From positions 62,001 to 126,000 of the forward strand of contig CAVPRS010000009.1 in assembly GCA_963707895.1 (NCBI GenBank): a stretch of 64,000 nucleotides of DNA, in the 5' to 3' direction. A model generated the notes under the pieces. The model searched no databases, was not told the DNA's origin, and was given only the letters and a program-made list of their open reading frames with translations. Of this stretch, positions 24,338-31,957 are shown piece after piece; position 1 is the first letter of the stretch, and the number at the start of each line of letters is the position of its first letter. The position numbers and the translations under genes are program-made. This stretch comes from Fodinibacter sp963707895 (GTDB taxonomy: Bacteria; Actinomycetota; Actinomycetes; Actinomycetales; Dermatophilaceae).

Positions 24338-24357
24338 TATACTTAGGGCACTAAGTA
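24338..24357. promoter_or_regulatory. MarR operator overlapping a promoter
   Basis: A perfect inverted repeat, TACTTAG (24340-24346) and CTAAGTA (24351-24357), with a 4-nt centre. It is AT-rich in a GC-rich region, lies between the divergent MarR and small-protein genes, and overlaps a plus-strand -10-like TATACT (24338-24343). Confidence 0.7.
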
Positions 24358-24385
24358 CCTGCGAACGACCGGGAGCGGCGACACC

Positions 24386-24589
24386 ATGGCGAGCACCACC
24401 GACAACGAGGGCCTCACGCTCGGCTACCGGTTCATCTGGCGGCTGAAGTACGTGGGCATGCACGTCTTCGGCCCCGCGCAGCTCGGCGACGACCGCGACC
24501 CGCAGCGTCGCCTCGAGCGCGAGCGGGCTGCGAAGGTCGAGGCGGCCAGGGCCGCACGCCTCGGTGGCAACGACCGCGACCGGGGCTGA
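24386..24589 (+). CDS. Small conserved-looking protein, function unknown
   Basis: A 67-residue, highly charged protein. The first 35 residues (LTLGYRFIWRLKYVGMHVFGPAQLG) could form an amphipathic or membrane-touching helix. The rest is a basic helical tail with RDPQRRLERERAAKVEAARAARLG. It follows the MarR operator, so it is probably under MarR control together with the oxidoreductase 128 nt downstream. I do not recognise a domain. Confidence 0.7.
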   Translation: MASTTDNEGLTLGYRFIWRLKYVGMHVFGPAQLGDDRDPQRRLERERAAKVEAARAARLGGNDRDRG

Positions 24590-24717
24590 GCGGGGCCCGA
24601 GCGCGGACGTGTGTGCGGGTGGGCCGGAGCCCAAGTGGTGGCGAGCATCACGGCATACCCGTGCCGGCCCCGGGGTTGGACCGAGCCGACCGTCCCGACG
24701 CCGACAGGAAGCCCACC

Positions 24718-25743
24718 ATGACCGACACCACCGCACGGCACCCCGCCTCCCCGCGTGAGGTGCGCCTCGCTGCACGCCCTGTCGGGTGGCCGACGCACGA
24801 CGACTTCGCCGTCGTCGAGAGCGAGCTCCCAGTGCTCGCCGACGGGCAGCTGCGCGTGCGCAACGTCGTGATGTCGGTCGACCCGTACATGCGCGGCCGG
24901 ATGAGCGCCGCCAAGTCCTACGCCGCGCCCTACCAGGTCGGCGAGGCCATGACCGGTGGCGCCGTGGGTGTCGTGGAGGAGTCGCGCGCCGACGGTTTCG
25001 ACGTCGGTGACCACGTGCTCCACGGCCTCGGCTGGCGCGAGGTCGCGGTGCTCGACGCGAGCGGCGCGCGAGTCGTCGACGTGTCGGCGGCACCGGCATC
25101 CGCCTACCTGGGCGTGCTCGGGATGACCGGGCTGACCGCCTACGTCGGGCTCACCCGGATCGCCCAGGTCAAGCCGGGTGACGTCGTCTTCGTCTCCGGT
25201 GCCGCGGGGGCCGTGGGCAGCGCCGTCGGCCAGATCGCCAAGGCGCTCGGAGCGAGCCGGGTCATCGGAAGCGCGGGCTCGGCCGAGAAGGTGCGCCACG
25301 TGGTCGAGGACCTCGGGTTCGACGCGGCCTTCAGCTACCGGGACGGCCCGGTCTCCCCGCAGCTGCGGGAGGCAGCTCCGGACGGCATCGACGTGTACTT
25401 CGACAACGTCGGGGGTGAGCACCTCGAGGCGGCCATCGGGTCACTCCGGCTGGGTGGGCGGATCGCCGTGTGCGGCATGATCTCGGGCTACAACGACACC
25501 GAGCCGTCACCGGGTCCGCGGAACCTGGGACGCCTCATCCAGACCCGCGGGCGCATCGAGGGCTTCCTGGTCGGCGACCACTACGACCTGGCCCGCGAGT
25601 ACGCGGGGCTGGCGGCCCAGTGGCTCGGCGACGGCCGGCTCCAGTCGCGCGAGACGTTCGCCGACGGCATCGACTCGGCGGTCGACGCCTTCCTCGGCGT
25701 GCTGCGCGGCGAGAACACCGGCAAGATGGTCGTCCGCCTCTGA
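24718..25743 (+). CDS. NADP-dependent oxidoreductase of the CurA / leukotriene-B4-dehydrogenase type (MDR superfamily)
   Basis: A 341-residue medium-chain reductase without the structural zinc. The N-terminal domain has RNVVMSVDPYMRGRMS and the cofactor fold has VFVSGAAGAVGSAVGQIAKALGASRVIGSAGSAEK. VDVYFDNVGGEHL and GRIEGFLVGDH close the active site. The group reduces alpha-beta-unsaturated ketones and aldehydes such as lipid-peroxidation products. ATG 24718 follows an AGGAAG ribosome site. Its place near an OhrR-like gene fits electrophile defence. Confidence 0.9.
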   Translation: MTDTTARHPASPREVRLAARPVGWPTHDDFAVVESELPVLADGQLRVRNVVMSVDPYMRGRMSAAKSYAAPYQVGEAMTGGAVGVVEESRADGFDVGDHVLHGLGWREVAVLDASGARVVDVSAAPASAYLGVLGMTGLTAYVGLTRIAQVKPGDVVFVSGAAGAVGSAVGQIAKALGASRVIGSAGSAEKVRHVVEDLGFDAAFSYRDGPVSPQLREAAPDGIDVYFDNVGGEHLEAAIGSLRLGGRIAVCGMISGYNDTEPSPGPRNLGRLIQTRGRIEGFLVGDHYDLAREYAGLAAQWLGDGRLQSRETFADGIDSAVDAFLGVLRGENTGKMVVRL

Positions 25744-25761
25744 GCGGGGAGCGCTCAGCCG

Positions 25762-25789
25762 ACCCGGCCCCGAATGCCGGCTGCCGGGT
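25762..25789 (+). terminator. Candidate terminator hairpin
   Basis: A 7-bp stem, ACCCGGC (25762-25768) and GCCGGGT (25783-25789), with a 14-nt loop, 19 nt after the oxidoreductase stop. The loop contains a second small hairpin. No U-tract. Confidence 0.4.
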
Positions 25790-25852
25790 GATCGCGTCGG
25801 GCCCGCCGGTGCGGTCGCGCTCGTTCGGGTGCGGCGGGGCTACGCTGCGGCC

Positions 25853-26044
25853 ATGAGCCGTCCCGTCGCGTTCGCCCTCGGTGGTGTCCTGGTCGTCATC
25901 GGCCTCGTCTGGTTCCTGCAGGGCATCGACGTGCTCGGTGGCAGCGCGATGAGCGGGGTCACCCTGTGGGCGATCGTCGGCCCGATCGTGGCGCTCGCCG
26001 GCGTCGCCCTCATCGTCCGGGGTTCGCGCACCGCGCCGAAGTAG
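25853..26044 (+). CDS. Small membrane protein with two transmembrane segments
   Basis: A 63-residue protein with helices at about 6-24 (VAFALGGVLVVIGLVWFLQG) and 36-56 (VTLWAIVGPIVALAGVALIV) and a basic tail. Function unknown; two-TM proteins of this form are frequent in Actinobacteria. A -10 hexamer TACGCT (25841-25846) lies 6 nt before the ATG, indicating a leaderless mRNA and fixing the start. Confidence 0.78.
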   Translation: MSRPVAFALGGVLVVIGLVWFLQGIDVLGGSAMSGVTLWAIVGPIVALAGVALIVRGSRTAPK

Positions 26045-26178
26045 GAGCCAAGACCGCCCACGAGGGGCAGACACGCGGACGTTCGCGCTCGTCGCGCACG
26101 CAGCTCGTGACCGCCGGGTCGATCGCCGTCGAACGGCTGCGCCGCTCGCATCCGGGGACCGTCGCGTCGCCCGTCTGG

Positions 26179-26251
26179 TGGGCCCCGTGGGGCTCGAACC
26201 CACAACCTACGGATTAAAAGTCCGCAGCTCTGCCAGTTGAGCTAGAGGCCC
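26179..26251 (-). tRNA. tRNA-Lys (TTT)
   Basis: A 73-nt cloverleaf: acceptor GGGCCTC with GGGGCCC (one G-U), discriminator A, anticodon loop CTTTTAA with anticodon TTT, T-arm GTGGGTTCGAGCCCCAC. Stands alone between the small membrane protein and the kinase gene. Confidence 0.95.
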
Positions 26252-26340
26252 TGGCACGTGCACGGCATCCCGCCCCGCGCAGCGCGCGATCACTCTAACG
26301 GCCGAGCGGAACCGGCCACCGCGGCGGCGACGCCCACGCC

Positions 26341-27396
26341 TCAGCGGGCGAGGGAGTACCAGAGCGCCGCGACGACGAGGAGGGCCGCGCTGAACCCGGG
26401 CACCCACGCCCAGTGCACGTGCCCCTTGGGGACGACGAGCACCGCGGACGTCGGTGTGGGTGTCGGGTCCATCCCGCCCGTCCAGCGTGGGGGAGCAGCG
26501 GGCCGGTCGTCGACCGACTTCTCGGCGGCAGCGGCCGCGCCGACGACGTCCGCCGCGTCCTCGGACGCCGCGGGGAGCTCGTCCTCCGGCATCCCCAGTC
26601 GCTCGCCCAGCTCACGGGCGGAGGCCGGCCGGTTCGCCGCGTCCTTCTCGAGGCACTGCTCGATGAGCGAGCGCAGTCCCGGCGGAACGTGTGGCGGCAG
26701 CGGCGGGGGCCGGTCGTTGACCTGGGCCAGTGCGGTCGCCACCGGCGTGCCCTTGTCGAACGGCCTTCTGCCGGTGAGCATCTCGTGCGCGACGATACCC
26801 AACGCGTAGAGGTCGGACGCCCCGGTCGCCGCCTCGCCGAGTGCCTGCTCGGGGGAGAGGTAGTGGGGCGTGCCGAGCACCTCACCGGTCTGGGTGTGTC
26901 CGGACCCGTCGACCGCGCGCGCGATGCCGAAGTCGGTGAGCTTCACCGTGCCGTCGGGCGTCACGAGGATGTTGGCCGGCTTCACGTCGCGGTGCACGAC
27001 CCCCGCCTCGTGCGCCGCGCCGAGGGCCAGGGCAGCCTGGCCCATGATGGAGCGCGCCTGCTCGGGCTCGAGGGCGCCCTCGCGCTGCACGAGCGCCGAC
27101 AGCGGCTCGCCGGGCACGAGCTCCATGACGAGGTAGGCGAGGTTGTCGTGCTCGCCGTAGTCGAAGACGGTCGCGATGTTGGGGTGGTACAGGTTGGCGG
27201 TGAAGAGGGCCTCGCTGCGGAAGCGGCGCGCAAAGACCTCCTCCTCGTCGGTGCCGGGACGCAGCACCTTGACGGCCACCGACCGCGCGAGAACGTGGTC
27301 GTCGGCCGCCCACACGTCGCCCATGCCCCCCGACGCGATGCGATGGACCAAGGAGTAGCGCTCGCCGAGAACCAGCCCTTCGTGCAGCCGGTTCAC
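26341..27396 (-). CDS. Membrane-anchored Ser/Thr protein kinase (Pkn type)
   Basis: A 351-residue Hanks-type kinase. Kinase motifs: ASGGMGDVWAADD (P-loop, about 21), VAVKVL (Lys), HRDVKPANILV (catalytic), LTDFGIARA and GTPHYLSPEQ. The kinase domain ends near 270. A Pro/Ala linker and one membrane helix (AWVPGFSAALLVVAALWYSLA) form the extreme C-terminus, with no extracellular PASTA or other sensor. It is therefore cytoplasmic and tethered, and its input is unclear. The GTG at 27396 gives the usual short lead into LGERYSLV; a -10-like TATGCT (27428-27423) would give a leader of about 20 nt. Confidence 0.88.
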   Translation of the reverse strand: MNRLHEGLVLGERYSLVHRIASGGMGDVWAADDHVLARSVAVKVLRPGTDEEEVFARRFRSEALFTANLYHPNIATVFDYGEHDNLAYLVMELVPGEPLSALVQREGALEPEQARSIMGQAALALGAAHEAGVVHRDVKPANILVTPDGTVKLTDFGIARAVDGSGHTQTGEVLGTPHYLSPEQALGEAATGASDLYALGIVAHEMLTGRRPFDKGTPVATALAQVNDRPPPLPPHVPPGLRSLIEQCLEKDAANRPASARELGERLGMPEDELPAASEDAADVVGAAAAAEKSVDDRPAAPPRWTGGMDPTPTPTSAVLVVPKGHVHWAWVPGFSAALLVVAALWYSLAR

Positions 27397-27533
27397 CGGG
27401 CGTCCGCGTGTGTCACCTCGGAAGCATAAGCGTCCGATGGACCCCTCGATGCCGGTGCTGACCTGCGAGTTCGCCACCCTCAGGCAGCTCACAGCATCGC
27501 AGCCCCGCGGGCCCTGACGAGGTCGGCACGACC

Positions 27534-28721
27534 TCAGCCCTCGCGCCCGGCCTTCGTCCGCGCGACCTCCGACGGGAGCGGCTCCAACGGGTAGGCCGTC
27601 CCTGCGTCCCCACCCTGACGGCCGTGTCGACCGGCGCGACCCGCGGACGACCCGTTCACGTCATCCGCACCAGAGCCCGCCGCCTCGAGGCGCAGCCGGC
27701 GGCCCTCGGCCACCCGCTCGGCGTGCTTCTCCGCTGCCTTGTCGGCGCCGCTGGAGTCGCGCATCGGCAGCTGGAGGCGGCGCTCGGCGCCGATGCCGGC
27801 CTCGAGCTCGCGGGCCCGCTCCAGCTCGGCGTCGATCTCGGCCCCGAGCAGCAGCGCCAGGTTGGTCAGCCACAACCACAGCAGGAAGACGATGATGCCG
27901 CCGACCGAGCCGTAGAGAGCGTTGTACTTGCTGAAGTTGCTCACGTAGAAGCCGAACCCCAGCGACGCCACAACCCAGATGCCGATCGCGACGGCCGATC
28001 CCACCGAGATCCAGCGGAACTTCGGCTGCTTGACGTTGGGGGTCGCGTAGTAGAGCACCGCGACCATGACGACGACGATGGCCAGGATGACCGGCCACTT
28101 GGCCAGGTCCCAGATCTGCTGGCTCTCGTCGCCCAGGCCCACCACGTCGCCGATGGCCTGGGCGATCGGCCCGCTGACCGCCAGGCCGACGAGGACGAGC
28201 GCCGCCATGACGACGAGCCCGAGGGTGATGAGCAGCACCACCGGGCGCAGCTTCCACACCGGCCGGCCCTCGGCCACCTGGTAGATGCGGTTGAGCGAAC
28301 GCCCGAAGGCACCCACGTAGCCCGAGGCGCCCCAGAGCGCGCCACCGAGGCCGATGACCAGCGTGATCCCGGCTGCGTGCGAGGTGGACATCGCGTTGAT
28401 CGGCTCCTCGACCAGCGCGGCCACCTGGTCCTGGCCGAGCCGGTCCAGGACGTCGAGCAACGCGTCGGTCGTCGCCTTCCCCTGCCCGAACACGCCGAGG
28501 AGCGACACCAGGGCGAGGATGGCCGGGAACACCGAGAGCACCGAGTAGTAGGTCAGGGCGGCCGCGAGATCGGTGCACTGGTCGCGCTGGAACTCCGCGA
28601 GCGCCGCCTTGCCGGTGAAGCGCCAGCCCGCCCTCCCGAGGTCGGTCGGCGACTCCGGCTTCTCGGGCGCGTCCGGGTCGGGTGTGGTCCGCTCACGCGC
28701 CGCGGTGTCGTCCCCTGCCAT
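27534..28721 (-). CDS. YihY/UPF0761 (BrkB-like) membrane protein
   Basis: A 395-residue integral membrane protein with six predicted segments. The start of the fold is ALAEFQRDQCTDLAAALTYYSVLSVFPAILALVSLLG; FGRSLNRIYQVAEGRP, YYATPNVKQPKFRW and YNALYGSVGGIIVFLLWLWL are family landmarks. Formerly called ribonuclease BN by mistake; the true role is unsettled (transport or envelope). The charged 90-residue C-terminal tail with GRHGRQGG is cytoplasmic and variable. GGAGG lies 6 nt before the ATG at 28721. Confidence 0.9.
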   Translation of the reverse strand: MAGDDTAARERTTPDPDAPEKPESPTDLGRAGWRFTGKAALAEFQRDQCTDLAAALTYYSVLSVFPAILALVSLLGVFGQGKATTDALLDVLDRLGQDQVAALVEEPINAMSTSHAAGITLVIGLGGALWGASGYVGAFGRSLNRIYQVAEGRPVWKLRPVVLLITLGLVVMAALVLVGLAVSGPIAQAIGDVVGLGDESQQIWDLAKWPVILAIVVVMVAVLYYATPNVKQPKFRWISVGSAVAIGIWVVASLGFGFYVSNFSKYNALYGSVGGIIVFLLWLWLTNLALLLGAEIDAELERARELEAGIGAERRLQLPMRDSSGADKAAEKHAERVAEGRRLRLEAAGSGADDVNGSSAGRAGRHGRQGGDAGTAYPLEPLPSEVARTKAGREG

Positions 28722-28962
28722 GGCCTGCCTCCTGCCCGTCGGTGCGTGGACGGCGGCCCCCTCGGTGCGCCGGCCACCAGCGCGTGGTGACCCGACCAAA
28801 CCTAACCGGTGCCCACGGCATCCTCGGCGGTGCGTGACCCGTCGAAAGGACCCTGTGGATGGATGCCGCAGACCGCCTTCCGCCTTCCCCGTCGCCTCGG
28901 ATCTGTCGAGGCTCGGCGGACACCGACGTGGAATCCCGGCGGACTGCTGGGAGACTGTGGCG

Positions 28963-29607
28963 ATGAGCACTGACGGCGGACGCTCCCTGCCCCGGCGGCC
29001 GGCGCGCTACGGGCCCGATGCCCTGGAGGCGCACGGCGGCACGCTGCCCGGGCCTGCCGAGATCACCGAGGTGGCCCACCAGACCGCCGCGATCCTGGTC
29101 GGCACGGGGCGGGCGGCGCACGACCCCGAGGTGACCAGCCGGCTGGTCACGATCGTCGACGACCTGGGTCTGTCGACCGTGGCCGACCTGTGGTCGGCCC
29201 GCCCGGCGCGTTCGCTGCCCGGTTCGCTGTGGCGCCTCTACGCGCTGCGCGAGTGGGTGCGGCGCAGCCCGGAGCAGGCCAGTCGCGAGTACGCCGCCGG
29301 CATCCGGTTCACCGACGTCGCGCACGCCGTCGCCGGCATCGCGGAGCCGCCGCGCCCCGAGGAGCTGCAGCGGGTCGCCGACCAGATCCTGGCCGGGGTG
29401 TTCGAGGGCGACCTGGCAGTGGCGCTGGAGCGGGCTGCGGCGTTCTGCTCCGTCGTCGCCGCGGGGCGCGCGGAGCTCGCCCACGACACGGATGCCGTCG
29501 ACCCCGGTGCCGCGACCGACCTCACCCGCTCGGGCGCGGCGATGCTCACGACCGGTGACGACCTGCGGGCCTGCGCGCGGCTGTGGCGGCTCGGCGAGCT
29601 CGACTGA
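28963..29607 (+). CDS. Uncharacterised actinobacterial protein
   Basis: A 214-residue, helix-rich soluble protein. Conserved-looking blocks are LWRLYALREWVRRSPEQASREYAAGI and VFEGDLAVALERAAAFCSVVAAG. It has no signal or membrane segment. I recall similar actinobacterial proteins of this size without a defined role, sometimes carrying misleading RNA-polymerase names; nothing here supports such a name. ATG 28963 is the first start after the divergent YihY promoter region. The candidate structured RNA follows 59 nt after the stop. Confidence 0.75.
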   Translation: MSTDGGRSLPRRPARYGPDALEAHGGTLPGPAEITEVAHQTAAILVGTGRAAHDPEVTSRLVTIVDDLGLSTVADLWSARPARSLPGSLWRLYALREWVRRSPEQASREYAAGIRFTDVAHAVAGIAEPPRPEELQRVADQILAGVFEGDLAVALERAAAFCSVVAAGRAELAHDTDAVDPGAATDLTRSGAAMLTTGDDLRACARLWRLGELD

Positions 29608-29666
29608 ACGGACGGATCCTCGCTTGGGGAACACATCGAGCGGGATCAGGCGTTAGTGTCGTTCGT

Positions 29667-29807
29667 GGGTGCCGGGCCGCGGCAGCCCCGGGTCCCAACA
29701 TCAGCCGCTACGAGCGGCCACGCGCCGTGAGGCGCTCCCGGTCCGGCACCCACTTCAGCCCCTCCTCGACGCCGCCGCTCACCCGGCCGCGGCCGGTTGA
29801 CGGCGGC
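29667..29807 (+). ncRNA. Candidate structured small RNA with terminator hairpin
   Basis: GGGTGCCGG (29667-29675) pairs perfectly with CCGGCACCC (29743-29751). Inside lie CCGCT-ACG-AGCGG and GCGCC-GTGA-GGCGC hairpins, giving a multibranched fold. A -10-like TAGTGT (29654-29659) ends 7 nt before the first G. A compact hairpin follows at 29771-29807 (GCCGCCG arms around CCGGCCGCGGCCGG). No coding frame fits. I cannot assign it to a known RNA family. Confidence 0.4.
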
Positions 29808-29869
29808 TCACTTCAGAAACGCCTGTGGAGAACGGGTGCACCTTCGCCCACCCGACGTACGGTGGAGGC

Positions 29870-30091
29870 GTGAAGGAGGACGCGTCACTGCGCGACGAGC
29901 AGCTCGAGGGCGAGATCCGGCTCGTCGGTGACCTCGTGCTCGCAGCCTCGCAGCGCGAGGGCCACCTGTCCCAGGCCGAGATCGACGCCGTGCTGGGTCT
30001 CGACCCGGACGCGGCCGATGACGACGGGCTCGACGACCTGCCCCCGAGCGGCGCCGACGGCGTGGTCCCACCGGGGTCGAAAGCCAGCTGA
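29870..30091 (+). CDS. Small acidic conserved-looking protein
   Basis: A 73-residue protein. EGEIRLVGDLVLAASQREGHLSQAEIDAVLGL is an amphipathic helical core, followed by an acidic Pro-rich tail (DPDAADDDGLDDLPPSG). Function unknown. The GTG at 29870 has TACGGT (29858-29863) 6 nt upstream, which suggests a leaderless mRNA, though a GGTGGAGG stretch also overlaps. Confidence 0.7.
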   Translation: MKEDASLRDEQLEGEIRLVGDLVLAASQREGHLSQAEIDAVLGLDPDAADDDGLDDLPPSGADGVVPPGSKAS

Positions 30092-30235
30092 CCAGCGGCG
30101 ATGCCGTCCTGCGTCGAGGTGCAGCGAGGGTGATCAGACGCAGGGTGCGCGCAGGCACGGCACCCGGCTATCCGGCATCGGCATCGTGGCCCTAGCCTGT
30201 AGCCACTGTCTGGCCCCCTCCATCGGAGACCTCTC

Positions 30236-30859
30236 GTGGCGATCCGCCTCACCCCCAAGGAACCGCGCTTCTTCGACCTGTTCGCAGCGTCGGCGCGGCA
30301 CCTCGTCGACGCCTCGAACGAGCTGACCGGCCTGCTCGGCGCGTCCGCCGACGAGCGCGACGTCATCCTCAAGCGGATGCACGAGATCGAGGCGGCGTCC
30401 GGGGAGTCCACGCACGAGATCATCCGTTCCGTGAACGGGGCGTTCGTGACGCCGTTCGACCGGGCCGACATGCACGGGCTGGCCGTGGCGCTCGACAGCT
30501 GCGTCGGGCTGATCGAGGCCGCGGTCGACCTCATCGTGCTCTACCGCGTCGACGAGGTGCTGCCCCGGGTGGCGAAGCAGGTCGAGGTCATCTCGCGGAT
30601 GGCCGAGATCACCGCCGACGCGATGCCGCGGCTGCGCACCATGAAGGACCTCACTGCCTACTGGGTGGAGGTGGACCGGCTCGAGAACCGTGCCAACAAG
30701 GCCTACCGGCGGATGCTCGCAGAGCTGTTCAGCACCCCCAAGGTCGACCCCATCACCGTGATGAAGCACAAGGACATCATCGACGCGCTCGAGGCCGCCG
30801 CGAACGGGTTCGAGCAGGTGGCGCTCAAGGTCGAGGCGATCGCCGTCCGGGAGTCCTGA
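30236..30859 (+). CDS. DUF47 / PhoU-like Pit accessory protein
   Basis: A 207-residue all-helical protein of the DUF47 (PhoU-like) family: FFDLFAASARHLVDASNELTGLL at the N-terminus, MHEIEAASGESTHEIIRSVNGAFVTPFDRADMHGL in the centre, and ENRANKAYRRMLAELF. DUF47 genes pair with PitA transporters and tune phosphate uptake. The next gene starts 5 nt after the stop. GTG start with GGAG 7 nt upstream. Confidence 0.92.
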   Translation: MAIRLTPKEPRFFDLFAASARHLVDASNELTGLLGASADERDVILKRMHEIEAASGESTHEIIRSVNGAFVTPFDRADMHGLAVALDSCVGLIEAAVDLIVLYRVDEVLPRVAKQVEVISRMAEITADAMPRLRTMKDLTAYWVEVDRLENRANKAYRRMLAELFSTPKVDPITVMKHKDIIDALEAAANGFEQVALKVEAIAVRES

Positions 30860-30864
30860 GCCGG

Positions 30865-31860
30865 GTGGACTGGCTGCCCGTCGCGCTCGTCGTGCTGCTG
30901 GCGATGGGCTTCACCTACACCAACGGGTTCCACGACGCCGCGAACGCCGTCGCCACGTCGGTCTCGACCCGGGCGTTGACGCCGCGGATAGCCCTGGCGC
31001 TCGCCGCCGTGATGAACCTGCTCGGAGGGTTCGCCGGGGTGCGGGTCGCCCAGACGATCGGCGCCGACATCATCGAGGTCCCGATGGGGGCCACTGGTGT
31101 CGCCATCTGCGCCGGTGCCTTGATCGGGGCGGCGGCGTGGAACCTGCTCACCTGGTGGCGAGGCCTGCCGTCGTCGTCGTCGCACGCCCTCATCGGCGGG
31201 CTCTGCGGGGCCGCTCTGGCCGGGGGCGGGACGGTGAAGTGGGGCAGCATCCTCGAGAGCGTCGTCATCCCGATGGTGGTCTCGCCGGTGCTGGGCCTGG
31301 TCGGTGGCTTCGCCCTGATGGCGGCGATCCTGTGGGCCTTCCGCCGCGCGGCGCCCGGGCCCACCGCGCGCGGGTTCCGTTACGCGCAAACCGTTTCCGC
31401 GGCGGCCATGGCGTTCGGTCACGGCATGCAGGATGCCGCGAAGACGGCCGGCGTCGTCGCGCTCACCCTGGTGGCGAGCGGCTTCCGACCAGCGGGGGAC
31501 ATGTCGATCCCGTGGTGGGTCATCGCGATGTCGGCCGTCGTGCTCAGCCTCGGCACCTACGCCGGAGGGTGGCGGATCATGCGCACCCTGGGCCGGCGGA
31601 TCGTCGACGTCGACCCGCCGCACGGGTTCGCGGCCGAGACGGTGTCGGCCGTCGTGCTCTACGTGGCCACGGCGACCGGCTCGGCGATCTCGACGACGCA
31701 CGTCATCACCTCGGCGATCATGGGCGTCGGCTCGACGCGGTCGCACAAGGCCGTGCGGTGGGGCGTGGCCCGCTCGATCGCCTTGGCGTGGCTGCTCACC
31801 TTCCCGGGAGCGGGCATCGCCGCGGCCGCGGCCTACGTCATCCTGTCCCCCCTCACCTGA
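30865..31860 (+). CDS. pit: Inorganic phosphate transporter, Pit family
   Basis: A 331-residue membrane carrier with about ten segments. The duplicated Pit signature is visible: FTYTNGFHDAANAVATSVSTRAL near residue 17 and FGHGMQDAAKTAGVV near 180, with SSSHALIGGL and ISTTHVITSAIMGVG as the two re-entrant parts. It carries metal-phosphate by proton symport at lower affinity than Pst. Co-transcribed with the DUF47 gene. Shorter than PitA of enterics, as is usual in Actinobacteria. Confidence 0.93.
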   Translation: MDWLPVALVVLLAMGFTYTNGFHDAANAVATSVSTRALTPRIALALAAVMNLLGGFAGVRVAQTIGADIIEVPMGATGVAICAGALIGAAAWNLLTWWRGLPSSSSHALIGGLCGAALAGGGTVKWGSILESVVIPMVVSPVLGLVGGFALMAAILWAFRRAAPGPTARGFRYAQTVSAAAMAFGHGMQDAAKTAGVVALTLVASGFRPAGDMSIPWWVIAMSAVVLSLGTYAGGWRIMRTLGRRIVDVDPPHGFAAETVSAVVLYVATATGSAISTTHVITSAIMGVGSTRSHKAVRWGVARSIALAWLLTFPGAGIAAAAAYVILSPLT

Positions 31861-31886
31861 CCTCCCCGCGTCCCCCACCCTCCCCC

Positions 31887-31957
31887 GACTTATTGCGAAA
31901 TAGTCACCTCAGGCGGGCCTCTGGCCCCTGATTCGGGTGGGCATTTCGCAATCAGTC
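31887..31957. repeat. Palindrome of the ATTGCGAAAT family, copy 1
   Basis: Left arm GACTTATTGCGAAATAGTCACC-like (starting 31887) and right arm ending CGCAATCAGTC (31957) share a 10-bp perfect core, ATTGCGAAAT/ATTTCGCAAT. It lies between the convergent pit and AbiEi-type genes and runs into the last codons of the latter. Confidence 0.75.

Noticed and set aside
29667..29751. Cobalamin or other known riboswitch
   Set aside because: Core cobalamin-box sequence is missing and the downstream gene is a small unknown protein, not a B12 or transporter gene.
30092..30235. PHO box before the Pit accessory gene
   Set aside because: No GTTCACC-like unit at 11-bp spacing is present; only a -10-like TAGCCT and a ribosome site.
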